50,236 nucleotides of DNA from an uncultured Lachnospiraceae bacterium (GTDB taxonomy: Bacteria > Bacillota > Clostridia > Lachnospirales > Lachnospiraceae): assembly GCA_902801415.1 (NCBI GenBank), contig CADCIK010000010.1, forward strand, positions 1 through 50,236, written 5' to 3'. Of this stretch, positions 22,201 to 31,654 are shown piece by piece. Position numbers and translations under genes: made by a program. Position 1 is the stretch's first letter. Each line of letters opens with the position of its first letter. Below the pieces are notes generated by a model. That model ran no database searches, had not been told where the DNA came from, and saw only the letters and a program-made list of their open reading frames with translations.

Positions 22201-25200
22201 ATGAAAAACAAGCCAGACATTAGTTCATATATTAAGAAGGCATATCGTCACTTTACTATAGGCATAGCCGTACTCATTCTCACAGTTTGCGCTATTGCTG
22301 TCACCGGCTGCAGCGGCGGCAGCGGCCTCGGCGCAGCAGGCAATGACGTTGAGCTCCTGCCCCCCAGCTGGCCTTCTGCTTTTGACGTAGAGCCCAATAA
22401 TGAGCCGCCTTTTGTTGATGATCCCGCGCGCACCAACAACGCATTTAACGTGCAGGACTTTGGCGAACAGGGAACAAACGGCTGGTTCTACCGCTACGGC
22501 AATTCCAAACGTCCGGAAAGGGCCAAGAGACTTGAATCCTTTGACGGCGAAAAGTATTTCCAGATCGGCGTAAGCGGTCTGGAGATCAAGAAGACCTTCC
22601 TTCACACATCTGAAGCCGCTGCTCCGATCCTGGAATGGCGGGTCGCCGAGGACGGCGCTGTCAATGTCACAGTTACATATGTAAAGAGTGTCAACGGCGA
22701 CGCGAACCCCAGCTATCCCGACGGCGTCCAGCTGATGGTCTATAAGGGAGGCGAACTCTTAAATCTTGAAAATGTAGCGATCAGTACGGAAGAAGAGACA
22801 CTGGCACAGATCAAGATCGAAGATCTTGAAGTGAAAGACGACGAGAGTCTGTACTTTATCGTGGATCCCAAGAGCAACAACGCATTTGACGGCGGAAGTC
22901 TCTATATCGCGATCAATGATGTAAATGCGCCTGAACCCACGATCCCGGACGATCCGACCCGTTCTGACAACAACGCGAACAGCGTGGAAGATTTTGGCGA
23001 ACAGGGAAGCAATGGATGGGCCTATCTCTACGGAACAGATCCGTATGACTGCGCGCCTGTTTCCCACGAGAACGAGGGAGAGTATATCAACAGCACCTCT
23101 CCCAACCTTTCCATCAGCGCGGGATTCATCCATCCTGCGATCAACCACAATGCGGTCCTTGGATGGAAGCCCGCCGTAAACGGCAACATCGATCTTCGCA
23201 TCAAATACACCAAGTTCGAGCAGCACGACGGAAATCCCGATTTCCCGGACGGCGTTAAGGTCAAGGTCTATAAGAACGACCAGCTTCTCTATGAAGAGCA
23301 TGTCGACGCGCCTGCCGAAGGAGAGAACAAGATCAAGCATCGCGTCCCTAAATTGGCGGTTAAGACCGATGATTATCTGTACTTTATGGTAGACGCGGAA
23401 GGCAACTCCTCCTACGACGGCGGCGCCTTTGATATCACGATCATAGATGTAAACGGCGCGACTGATGAATCTTCTGTCCGTGTCAACACGATTGAAACAC
23501 GCCAGAATTTTGCCGATGTAAAATATGACTTCGGCGAGCAGGGAAGCAACGGCTGGATCTTCCAGTGGAGCTACGAGGATGATCCCTACCACGCATACAA
23601 TATGTATCCCTATGATGCGGGCGAGGACAGATACTTCCATGACAGTTACCTGGAGATCAAGCGCGATTATGTAAATCCCGGCATCCATGACCGGTCCGCG
23701 GTCATCAAATGGAGAGTCGCCCAGAACGGCACTGTCAGTATCAACGCCTCCTACACCAAGATGAAGAATGAGGACGCGAATCCCGCATGGCCGGACGGCA
23801 CAAGAGTCACCCTGTACCACAACGGTACAGTCCTCAGGCAGCAGACCTTCGCGCCTGAAGTTAACAGCGAAGTAACAAAGCGTCTGGACGTCTCCTCCCT
23901 GCATGTGAGCAAGGGCGATTACCTCACAATGGTCATCAACGGTCTGGACAATACTGCTTACGACGGCGGTAAATACGAATTCGCGATCAGAAGCACAAGC
24001 GGACTCGTCGGAAAGGACGAGCACGACATCAAGCCCTGGTACAACGGAAAGCGCGTCAATATTGCTTCCACACTGGACGATTTTGGCAAGCAGGGTTATA
24101 ACGGCTGGTACTATCAGTTCGGCTACTACGACGATCCCTTCTTCGCAGTCAATGTAGAGCGCATGGAAAACGGTGATAAGTATTACACCAGCGACGGCGT
24201 AGAGATCAAGAAAGACTTCATTGTCCCCGGCAACAAGGGCAAATCCGCCAATGTAAAGTGGATCGCCGCTCAGAACGGAAAGGTCAATATCGATCTTGAG
24301 TACACGAAACTGAGAAACGAGGATGCCAATCCCTCCTTCCCGGACGGCGTGACGGTTTACCTGATGAAGAACGGCAAAGTCCTCAAGAAGGAATATTTTG
24401 CCCCCCGCACAGACAAAGAAGTGATGAAGAGCCTGGCGATCAACAACGTCAGCGTCAAGAAGGGCGACGCGATCACCATGATCGTGGATCCAGGTGAAAA
24501 CAACGCATATGATGGCGGCAAGTATATGTTTGTCATCGAGGATACGAGCATAGTGCCTGTCATCAAGACCGGCAACCACGACAACTCAACCTCTCTGCGC
24601 GAGCTTCCTTCCATTAAGCAGGGCACAGACGGATGGTGGTTCCTGGAAGGCAATTCCCCCAGTAACGCCAAAGTCCTGACAAAGCTTATATCTGATAAGA
24701 GCCGCTACGGTTCAAGACGCACGGAAGGCCTTGAGATGGGCAAGGATTTCGTTCATACCGGCGCCATCAAGGATCCGATCTATCTGTGGATCGTAGGTAA
24801 GAACGGAAAGATCGACGTATCCGGGTCCTACATCAAGTACGGTCAGCAGGATCCCAATCCTTCCCTGCCCGATGGTGTAACGCTCACGATCCGCCTGAAC
24901 GGCAAGGTCCTTCTTTCCAAGAAGGTCAAAGTAAAGCGCGGCGACGGAAATGATAATGTTCTTGATTTTGACTTCACGAAGCTCTCTGTCAAACGAGGCG
25001 ACAGACTGACCTTCCAGATTTCGGCAGATAACAACTATGCATGGGATGGAGGCCAGCTCTCCGTAATAGTTGAGCCGACTTCTACTGTCAAGATGAAGCC
25101 CGGCGATGACAATGAGACGGTCCTCCGCGAGATCCCTTCCATGAAGCAGGGCACAGACGGATGGTATTTCCTGGAAGGCGATAAGCCGAGCACAGCCAAG

Positions 25201-28092
25201 CTTCTCACAAAGCTGAGCAAGGATAAATCCGAATACACGTCCAGAAGGACAGACGGATTGTCTGTGAAGAAAGATTTCGTGCACACCGGCGCTTCGCAGG
25301 ATCCCATTTATACGTGGGTCGTTGCCAAGAACGGCAATATTGATATCTTCGGCTCCTACATCAAATACGGACACCAGGACAAGAACGCCAATTATCCTGA
25401 CGGTGTGACCGTAACTGTTTATAAGAACAACAATGTTCTGCTTAAAAAGAAAGTCAAAGTCCTCAAGGGAGACGGTAACAACAACGTCCTGAATTTCAGC
25501 TTTGACAAGGTTGCCGTAAAACGCGGCGATAAGATCAGCTTCAAGATCTCCCGTGACAAGAACAATGCATGGGATGCCGGTCAGCTCGCAGTAGTCATTG
25601 AGCCGACTTCTACTCTCAAGTTCAAGCCCGGCGATGACAACAACACGGTTCTTGAGGATCTCTCCTCCATGGACCAGGGCACAGACGGATGGTACTTCCT
25701 CGAGGGCACTTCCAACAAGGACGCCAAGCCTCTGACCAGAATGACCGATGACAAGTCCGGTTATACCTCCAAGAAGACCGAAGGTCTGGAGCTTAAGAAG
25801 GATTATGTCCACACCGGCGCAGCTTTAGCACCGATTTATCAGTGGGTTGTCGCAGATGACGGCGATATTGATATCATCGGTTCCTATGTCAAGTACAGTC
25901 AGTCGGATGAAAATCCGGATTACCCTGACGGCGTAACGGTGACGATCCGTCTCAATGACGATGTGCTTCTCAAGAAGAAAGTCAAGGTCCTCAACGGCGA
26001 CGGAAATGACAATGTACTGGACTTCAGCTTCGAAAAGCAGGCTGTAAAACGCGGCGATAAGATCAGCTTCCAGATCTCCTGCGATAAGAACAATGCATGG
26101 GATGCCGGCAGGCTGTCTGTGGCGATTGAGGAAGTACTGCCCCTGAACCGGACTCCCGGCGATGACAACAACACAGTACTTGGCAACATCAGTTCCATCG
26201 ACCAGGGCACAGACGGATGGTGGTTCGTGGAAGGAACTAACCTCTCCAACGTCAGACTTTTGACCAGACGCAATGATGATGGAACCGCATATCTCTCTTC
26301 GAGAGACAGTGGTCTGGAGATGAAGAAAGATTACGTCCACCCCGGTTCCGTACAGAACCCCATCTACCAGTGGGTAGTCAAGGATGACGGAACGCTGGAT
26401 GTAAAGGGAAGCTACACCAAGTTCGGCCACAACGACAGCAATCCTGATTATCCTGACGGCGTAACGCTGGTCATCTACCAGAATGGTGATGAGCTCTTCA
26501 ATCAGAATATCAAAGCGCTTCAGGGCGACGGAAACGACAACAAGGTTGACTTCCTGTTCAAGGATCTTGAAGTGAAATCCGGAGATATCTTCAGCTTCCA
26601 GATCAAGCCGAACGGAAATAACGCATACGACGCAGGCAGGCTTGAAGTGACGATCGGACATGACGACGGCTATGACGAGGTGGAGCCCGATCCCAACAGA
26701 ACCAACAATACCAACCTCAAGGACAGCTTCGGCAGACACGGCACTGACGGCTGGTATTACGGAATGTGTGACTGGGACAGCCAGAACTTCGAGAAGCTTC
26801 CTTATGATCCCGATAACAACAGATACTACAACGACGGCAAGCCCGAGCTGAAAGCAGACTTCGTAGAGCCCGGCAACGGCAGGAACGCAGCTTACAAGTG
26901 GGTCGTAGCCAAGGATGGCACCATCAATGTCACGGGTGACTACACCAAGTTCGCTAACAGCGACGACAGCAGTGCCGACGGCACCTGCGTGAGATTCTTT
27001 ATTAATGGATATGAGAAGAAGTGGCTCGGCACGCTCGGCAATTTCTCCGACGAGCAGACCGTATCCTTCGACGAGCAGTACGACGTCAAGGCCGGCGATG
27101 TGATCATCTTCGCGGTCAATCCGGAAGGCAATGACAGTTATGATGGCGGAAGGCTCTCTGTTACGATCAAGGATGTGACTTCTACCGACGGCTATGACGA
27201 AGTTGAGCCGGATCCCAACAGGACCAATGACACCAACCTCAAGGACAGCTTCGGCAGACACGGCACTGACGGCTGGTATTACGGAATGTGTGATTGGGAC
27301 AGCCAGAACTTCGAGAAGCTCCCCTATGATCCCGATAACAACCGATACTTCAACAGCGGCAAGCCCGAGCTGAAAGCAGACTTCGTAGAGCCCGGCAATG
27401 GCAGGAACGCAGCTTACAAGTGGGTCGTAGCCAAAGATGGCACCATCAATGTAAAGGGCGATTACACGAAGTTCGCTAACAGCGACGACAGCAGTGCCGA
27501 CGGCACCAGCGTGAGAATCTTTATTAATGGATATGAGAAGAAGTGGCTCGGCACGATCGGCAATTTCTCCGACGAGCAGACCGTATCCTTCGACGAGCAG
27601 TACGACGTCAAGGCCGGCGATGTGATCATCTTCGCAGTCAATCCGGAAGGCAATGACAGCTATGATGGCGGCAGGCTTTCCGTTACGATCAAAGATGTGA
27701 CCGCTGCTGATCCGGACGCTGTTACCGGCAAGGATCCCAAAGACGCGACAGCGGCTGAAGATCCTGCAGCTTCTTCCACAGAAGCAGCTCCGACAGCAGA
27801 GACTGCTGAAACCGGAAGCACGGATGTAAACGCTGCTGATCCCGAAGACAGCGGCGAGGGCAGCTCCTCTGAAGTATCCGGTGATGAGATCACCGACGAT
27901 TCGGGTACCGGCAGCGCCGGAGACTCCGGAACGAATGATTCAGACGGCGGATCTTCTTCAGAAAACGGAGATGGCGGCTCTGATTCATCCGGCAGCGCTC
28001 CTGCTGCATCTGACGATCACAGCGGTGAAAAGGCCGACGAGCCTTCACCCGCTCCGGCAGACAGCACCGCACAGCCGGCGGAAGGCGAATGA
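22201..28092 (+). CDS. Giant ten-module surface lipoprotein, probable carbohydrate-binding scaffold
   Basis: This 1963-residue protein has a lipobox AVTGC (Cys37). Ten modules of about 150-175 residues fill nearly all of it. Each runs from NGW/DGW near its start, through a KKDFVHTG-type strand and a W-VAxxGxIxVxGxYxK stretch, to PDGVxVxIYxN, VKxGDxIxFxI and NNAYDGGxLxVxI. This order resembles the beta-sandwich binding modules of polysaccharide-degrading enzymes. There are three subtypes: modules 1-4 (DFGEQG), 5-8 (QGTDGW with GDGNDNVLDF) and 9-10 (DSFGRHGTDGW). The last ~130 residues are Ser/Asp/Gly/Ala-rich with no sortase signal. GAGGTGA lies 5 bases before the ATG at 22201; an overlapping GTG at 22192 is part of that ribosome site. 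Co-transcription with the GH32 gene suggests fructan capture; this is inferred. Confidence 0.8.
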   Translation: MKNKPDISSYIKKAYRHFTIGIAVLILTVCAIAVTGCSGGSGLGAAGNDVELLPPSWPSAFDVEPNNEPPFVDDPARTNNAFNVQDFGEQGTNGWFYRYGNSKRPERAKRLESFDGEKYFQIGVSGLEIKKTFLHTSEAAAPILEWRVAEDGAVNVTVTYVKSVNGDANPSYPDGVQLMVYKGGELLNLENVAISTEEETLAQIKIEDLEVKDDESLYFIVDPKSNNAFDGGSLYIAINDVNAPEPTIPDDPTRSDNNANSVEDFGEQGSNGWAYLYGTDPYDCAPVSHENEGEYINSTSPNLSISAGFIHPAINHNAVLGWKPAVNGNIDLRIKYTKFEQHDGNPDFPDGVKVKVYKNDQLLYEEHVDAPAEGENKIKHRVPKLAVKTDDYLYFMVDAEGNSSYDGGAFDITIIDVNGATDESSVRVNTIETRQNFADVKYDFGEQGSNGWIFQWSYEDDPYHAYNMYPYDAGEDRYFHDSYLEIKRDYVNPGIHDRSAVIKWRVAQNGTVSINASYTKMKNEDANPAWPDGTRVTLYHNGTVLRQQTFAPEVNSEVTKRLDVSSLHVSKGDYLTMVINGLDNTAYDGGKYEFAIRSTSGLVGKDEHDIKPWYNGKRVNIASTLDDFGKQGYNGWYYQFGYYDDPFFAVNVERMENGDKYYTSDGVEIKKDFIVPGNKGKSANVKWIAAQNGKVNIDLEYTKLRNEDANPSFPDGVTVYLMKNGKVLKKEYFAPRTDKEVMKSLAINNVSVKKGDAITMIVDPGENNAYDGGKYMFVIEDTSIVPVIKTGNHDNSTSLRELPSIKQGTDGWWFLEGNSPSNAKVLTKLISDKSRYGSRRTEGLEMGKDFVHTGAIKDPIYLWIVGKNGKIDVSGSYIKYGQQDPNPSLPDGVTLTIRLNGKVLLSKKVKVKRGDGNDNVLDFDFTKLSVKRGDRLTFQISADNNYAWDGGQLSVIVEPTSTVKMKPGDDNETVLREIPSMKQGTDGWYFLEGDKPSTAKLLTKLSKDKSEYTSRRTDGLSVKKDFVHTGASQDPIYTWVVAKNGNIDIFGSYIKYGHQDKNANYPDGVTVTVYKNNNVLLKKKVKVLKGDGNNNVLNFSFDKVAVKRGDKISFKISRDKNNAWDAGQLAVVIEPTSTLKFKPGDDNNTVLEDLSSMDQGTDGWYFLEGTSNKDAKPLTRMTDDKSGYTSKKTEGLELKKDYVHTGAALAPIYQWVVADDGDIDIIGSYVKYSQSDENPDYPDGVTVTIRLNDDVLLKKKVKVLNGDGNDNVLDFSFEKQAVKRGDKISFQISCDKNNAWDAGRLSVAIEEVLPLNRTPGDDNNTVLGNISSIDQGTDGWWFVEGTNLSNVRLLTRRNDDGTAYLSSRDSGLEMKKDYVHPGSVQNPIYQWVVKDDGTLDVKGSYTKFGHNDSNPDYPDGVTLVIYQNGDELFNQNIKALQGDGNDNKVDFLFKDLEVKSGDIFSFQIKPNGNNAYDAGRLEVTIGHDDGYDEVEPDPNRTNNTNLKDSFGRHGTDGWYYGMCDWDSQNFEKLPYDPDNNRYYNDGKPELKADFVEPGNGRNAAYKWVVAKDGTINVTGDYTKFANSDDSSADGTCVRFFINGYEKKWLGTLGNFSDEQTVSFDEQYDVKAGDVIIFAVNPEGNDSYDGGRLSVTIKDVTSTDGYDEVEPDPNRTNDTNLKDSFGRHGTDGWYYGMCDWDSQNFEKLPYDPDNNRYFNSGKPELKADFVEPGNGRNAAYKWVVAKDGTINVKGDYTKFANSDDSSADGTSVRIFINGYEKKWLGTIGNFSDEQTVSFDEQYDVKAGDVIIFAVNPEGNDSYDGGRLSVTIKDVTAADPDAVTGKDPKDATAAEDPAASSTEAAPTAETAETGSTDVNAADPEDSGEGSSSEVSGDEITDDSGTGSAGDSGTNDSDGGSSSENGDGGSDSSGSAPAASDDHSGEKADEPSPAPADSTAQPAEGE
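26668..27711 (+). repeat. Two near-identical 522-bp repeats encoding modules 9 and 10
   Basis: The DNA from 26668 repeats from 27190 with a period of 522 bases (174 codons). The two encoded modules differ at only about nine residues, whereas other module pairs are far more diverged. This indicates a recent duplication or gene conversion inside the gene. Confidence 0.9.
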
Positions 28093-28153
28093 ACTGACTG
28101 CTGCGCAGCAATTAACAAGTTAGTCAATGCATATCCATAATTGTCCCTCTCGA

Positions 28154-28190
28154 AAAAAGGATTCACGCCCGACAGGCGTGAATCCTTTTT
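28154..28190. terminator. Strong bidirectional terminator between the giant lipoprotein and the LacI gene
   Basis: Perfect 16-bp arms AAAAAGGATTCACGCC (28154-28169) and GGCGTGAATCCTTTTT (28175-28190) enclose CGACA. A/T tracts on both sides suit both convergent genes. Confidence 0.95.
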
Positions 28191-28209
28191 CATTCGTGTT
28201 CATTGTTTA

Positions 28210-29247
28210 TTAACTTCTTGTACTTCCCCGGAAGATCGGTTTGGTCTGTATATAGGCCAGCCCGTAAGGCCTCTCCTTGTTGCTGATCCTGGCAAGCAGC
28301 ACATTTGCGGCAATGATTCCCATCTCGTTGGAAGGGATCTCAGCAGTTGTCAGTCCCGTATCAATGACGCTTGCCTCCGCAGAATCACCAAAGCCGGCGA
28401 TCATAATATCATCCGGCATGGATATGCCCATCTTTTTAAGCGCAAGCATAACTCTCAATGCATGAAAATCATTGGCACAGACAAAGGCATCCGGCAGATA
28501 TGGCATTTTCCGAAGCTGTGCTTCGGTCCAGCTCAGGTCTGAATACTGCACTCCATCCTTTTCCAGAATACAGACCTGCTTATCGAGCTCAATACCTGCA
28601 CTTTTCAACACGGAACAGAATCCTCCCCACCGCTCGTAGAAACTGTTGCAGTGGTGTATGTCACCGACAAATCCAAGCGTCTTTGCGCCGGCATCAATGA
28701 TCTGCTGCGTGATCGCGCGAACAGAGGCATAGTTCTCCATGGATATGACATCGCAGGGGATCAGGCTCTTCTGAAAGCCGTAATAGCCGTCAGCCAGAAT
28801 GGCGGGAATTCCAAAGTCACACAGGAACTGAATATACGCCCTGTCAAACAGTTCTATTCCCAGTATTCCAACTGTATTATCCAGCGCTATATTCTGCGGC
28901 AGCTGAAGCGATCCGATCTCCTCCTCTGACAGACCGTACATTTGAACCACGTAGCCCTCCCGGCATACCGTATCCGTAAACCCTTTAATAAAATTAAGTC
29001 CGAACTTATGCGTGAGCGAGTTGCTGCGTGAAAATACTGCAATACTGCGAGGCTGACTCTGCACCGGTGTTTCCACCGCCGAGTTTTCAAGAATGGCAAA
29101 ATAACCCATCTCTTTGGCTTTTTCCAGAACCAGCTGTTTGGTGCTTTCCGGCACAGTTCCCCGGTTATTAAATACTTTTGAAACCGTGTTTCTTGAAAGG
29201 CCGCAGGCCTCCGCAATATTTTGGATCGTTACCCTGTTTCTAGACAT
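28210..29247 (-). CDS. LacI family transcriptional regulator
   Basis: This 345-residue protein has the normal LacI length. The N-terminal helix-turn-helix and hinge helix read VTIQNIAEACGLSRNTVSKV, then FNNRGTVPESTKQLVLEKAKEMGY. The periplasmic-binding-like core includes SIAVFSRSNSLTHKFGLNF, a TVGILGIELFDRAYI strand, ILADGYYGF, LGFVGDIHHCNSFYERWGGF, DAFVCANDFHALRVMLAL and IMIAGFGDSAEAS. It is convergent with the GH32/giant lipoprotein pair and is the nearest candidate to regulate it. Two direct repeats (TTCACCTGAACTTTT at 29251-29265 and TTCACTGAACTTTT at 29272-29285) lie directly upstream and overlap its ribosome site; they may be an autoregulatory operator. The ligand is unknown. Confidence 0.92.
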   Translation of the reverse strand: MSRNRVTIQNIAEACGLSRNTVSKVFNNRGTVPESTKQLVLEKAKEMGYFAILENSAVETPVQSQPRSIAVFSRSNSLTHKFGLNFIKGFTDTVCREGYVVQMYGLSEEEIGSLQLPQNIALDNTVGILGIELFDRAYIQFLCDFGIPAILADGYYGFQKSLIPCDVISMENYASVRAITQQIIDAGAKTLGFVGDIHHCNSFYERWGGFCSVLKSAGIELDKQVCILEKDGVQYSDLSWTEAQLRKMPYLPDAFVCANDFHALRVMLALKKMGISMPDDIMIAGFGDSAEASVIDTGLTTAEIPSNEMGIIAANVLLARISNKERPYGLAYIQTKPIFRGSTRS

Positions 29248-29250
29248 CCC

Positions 29251-29285
29251 TTCACCTGAACTTTTCGATATTTCACTGAACTTTT
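29251..29285. promoter_or_regulatory. Direct repeat upstream of the LacI-type gene
   Basis: TTCACCTGAACTTTT (29251-29265) and TTCACTGAACTTTT (29272-29285) are direct repeats spaced 21 bases apart, one base differing by deletion. They lie in the leader of the regulator gene. Direct rather than inverted symmetry is not typical of LacI operators. Confidence 0.35.
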
Positions 29286-29387
29286 AATAGCATAATAATT
29301 AATTATAACAAACACCCTGCCGCATTGCCAGTTATAATGGCATTATTCATCGTAGAGCCTACGTTTTCAACAGTGTGTTTCTTTATG

Positions 29388-29975
29388 TTATTCCCTGATC
29401 GTCCCCTTTCGGACATGCTCTTTAATGATCTGATCCGTCACTTCAAACAGCTTTTCCGAACCCAGCTTTGTTTTTCTCTGCCGCCCGTAGATCGTGGATG
29501 CCGTCACGCCGTGCTCCACCCAATCTGATCCGCCATTGCTGTTGTTGAGCATAAGAGGCTGGAGATTGTCCAGCGTATGGGCATATTTGGACTCTGCCGT
29601 CTCATATTCCTCAAACTCGTCGAACAGCGCGATCAGCTCCTTCTTCTGGTCATCGGGAAGAATGGAGAAGATCCGCTCCTTGGCAGCGTCTTCTCTTGCT
29701 TTCTGCGTCTTCAGGTTCTCCTCGTCATAAGCGTAGGTGTCGCCCGCGTCGATCTCTACGATGTCATGGATGAGACACATGAGCATGACCTTCGTGATGT
29801 CGACCTCCTCGTTGGCGTATTCCCGAAGCAGATAAGCCATGATCGCCATGTGCCAGGCGTGCTCCGCGTCGTTTTCGTTCCTTCCGTGCCCGGAAAGGTG
29901 TGTCTGCCGGAAGATATTCTTCTCCTTGTCGATCTCCAGTGCAAATGCAAGCTGTTTCTGCAGTCTTTCGTCCAT
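29388..29975 (-). CDS. HD-domain phosphohydrolase (YfbR/HDDC2-like)
   Basis: This 195-residue protein has the HD metal motif in order: the first histidine in NDAEHAWHMAIMAYLL, HD in LMCLIHDIVEIDAGDTYAYD, and the late aspartate in YAHTLDNLQPLML. The length and the EIDAGDTY motif fit the 5'-deoxynucleotidase/HDDC2 group, which removes phosphate from deoxynucleoside monophosphates. I chose the ATG at 29975 because AAAGGAG lies 7 bases upstream; the frame is open to 30074 inside the preceding gene. It starts 11 bases after the end of the PreA-like gene and is surely in one operon with it. A link to pyrimidine breakdown is inferred from this pairing. Confidence 0.87.
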   Translation of the reverse strand: MDERLQKQLAFALEIDKEKNIFRQTHLSGHGRNENDAEHAWHMAIMAYLLREYANEEVDITKVMLMCLIHDIVEIDAGDTYAYDEENLKTQKAREDAAKERIFSILPDDQKKELIALFDEFEEYETAESKYAHTLDNLQPLMLNNSNGGSDWVEHGVTASTIYGRQRKTKLGSEKLFEVTDQIIKEHVRKGTIRE

Positions 29976-29986
29976 TGGTGTCTCCT

Positions 29987-31486
29987 TTACGAGCTCACTT
30001 TTTTCACCCTTTTCCCGCTCGATGTGATCGCCTTCTGCGGACATACCAGCACGCAGAGATGACATCCCACACACCTTGATGCGTCCATCCGGGGCTTCCT
30101 TTCATCCGTAAGCCGGATCGCCTGATGCCCCCCGTCCGCGCAGGAGATCACACATCTTCCGCAGCCGATACACTTTTTCATGTTAAATCTCGGGTACAGG
30201 ATCGTATCTCTCTCCAGCACATCCGTCGTATCGCTGACATAATCAAGTCCCGCCCCCCGTATCTCCCCGATATGATCGAGTCCTTTCTCTGCAAGATACA
30301 GGTTCAGTCCTGCTTTCAGATCATCAATAATGCGGTAACCGTACTGCATGACGGCTGTCGTGACCTGAATACTGCCCGCGCCCATGAGTATAAACTCCAG
30401 CGCGTCCTTCCATGTCTCCACACCGCCCATGGCGCTCAGGTGCATATCGGAGAGCGCCGGATCGTGTCCCATCTCCGCGATAAAGCGCAGCGCGATCGGC
30501 TTTACGGCATTTCCGCTGTATCCGCCCACCGCGGACATCCCATGCACGGCCGGGGATGAAATGTAGGTGTGGGGATTGACCCCGACGATACTCTTGATCG
30601 TGTTGATCGCTGCAATGCCATTGGCGCCGCCTCGCATAGCCGCTTCTGCGGCGGGGCTCATGCGGTCCACATTGGGAGTGAGTTTTGCCAGGATCGGAAT
30701 CCGGGCTCCCCTTCGTGCGGCAGCCGTAAACCGCTCCACAAGCTCCGGCACCTGTCCGATATCCGAACCGAGCCCGCCCTCAGCCATATTAGGACAGGAG
30801 AAATTCAGTTCGATCGCATCGGCGCCGTTCTCCTCGCACAGCCGGGCCAGTCTCTCCCAGTCCTCATCATCCTGCCCCATAATGGAGGCCAGAATGAATT
30901 TGCCGGGATAATTCTGCTTGAGCCGGCGGAAGATCTCCATGTTCTCCTCTACACTGTGGTCGGAGAGCTGCTCCACATTCTTAAACCCGATGATACTGCC
31001 GTTGTCACCGGTGACTGCTGAAAAGCGGGGAGAAGCCTCGTGGATCTCCATGGAGCAGATCGTCTTAAAAGAGGCACCTGCCCATCCCGCTTCAAAGGCC
31101 CTCGCACACATATCATAGGTGCTGGCCACTACGGACGATGAGAGGAGGAAGGGATTTTCCAGAGGGATCCCGCACAGTTCTGTGCGCAGCCTCTCTTCAT
31201 CCTGCACCGGCGCTACTTCAAGCTCCTCTTTTACTTCTTCATACAGCCGCGTTATGAGCTGTTGTACCGGTACCTGACCGGGGCGCACGCATGCCTTTTC
31301 ACAAGGCGCCTGGCATCCGGCGCAGGGATTCTCCGCAGGTAATGTATATGCTGCCGTTTTCTCATTGTCAAACCAGATATTCCTGAGAAGCACCGCGGGA
31401 TCGATCTGACCGCATACCCTGCTGCACGGCGCGTCCAGACAGAGCGCACATTGGATCATATCGGAACGGTAAAGGATCTTACGCAT
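29987..31486 (-). CDS. PreA-like dihydropyrimidine dehydrogenase with an added N-terminal Fe-S domain
   Basis: This 499-residue protein is about 90 residues longer than E. coli PreA. Residues 1-95 hold two cysteine groups, CALCLDAPCSRVC and CAGCQAPCEKAC, like the Fe-S domain of PreT and of mammalian dihydropyrimidine dehydrogenase. Residues about 110-420 are an FMN TIM barrel of the dihydroorotate dehydrogenase type with the catalytic cysteine in LNFSCPNMAEGG and GGANGIAAINTIKS. Residues 430-490 hold two [4Fe-4S] motifs, CIGCGRCVISC and CVGCHLCVLVCP. It should reduce uracil or thymine, or act on a related substrate. The FAD/NADPH part of PreT is absent here, so the electron donor is unclear. 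AGGAGG lies 6 bases before the ATG. Confidence 0.85.
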   Translation of the reverse strand: MRKILYRSDMIQCALCLDAPCSRVCGQIDPAVLLRNIWFDNEKTAAYTLPAENPCAGCQAPCEKACVRPGQVPVQQLITRLYEEVKEELEVAPVQDEERLRTELCGIPLENPFLLSSSVVASTYDMCARAFEAGWAGASFKTICSMEIHEASPRFSAVTGDNGSIIGFKNVEQLSDHSVEENMEIFRRLKQNYPGKFILASIMGQDDEDWERLARLCEENGADAIELNFSCPNMAEGGLGSDIGQVPELVERFTAAARRGARIPILAKLTPNVDRMSPAAEAAMRGGANGIAAINTIKSIVGVNPHTYISSPAVHGMSAVGGYSGNAVKPIALRFIAEMGHDPALSDMHLSAMGGVETWKDALEFILMGAGSIQVTTAVMQYGYRIIDDLKAGLNLYLAEKGLDHIGEIRGAGLDYVSDTTDVLERDTILYPRFNMKKCIGCGRCVISCADGGHQAIRLTDERKPRMDASRCVGCHLCVLVCPQKAITSSGKRVKKVSS

Positions 31487-31613
31487 ACCTACCTCCTTTT
31501 TACGGACCATCTGTATCTGATATCCATTATAACATCCAGCTTGATACAGAAACGGAAAAAGATCATCTTTGCCTTCCGCAATATGAAAACATTTTACCAT
31601 TACCCGAAAAGTA

Positions 31614-31642
31614 TTGACACTAAAACGTATTAATGTTATAAA
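31614..31642 (+). promoter_or_regulatory. Promoter of the T-box/trpB2 transcript
   Basis: TTGACA (31614-31619) and TATAAA (31637-31642) are 17 bases apart. Transcription would start near 31649, just before the T-box leader. It is divergent from the PreA-like gene. Confidence 0.8.
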
Positions 31643-31654
31643 GTATTAAACCGT

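Noticed and set aside
22759-27261. Long minus-strand frames (606, 366 and 478 codons) opposite the giant lipoprotein gene
   Set aside because: They mirror the repeat modules of the real gene and have no ribosome sites; the plus-strand modules show clear protein-level conservation.
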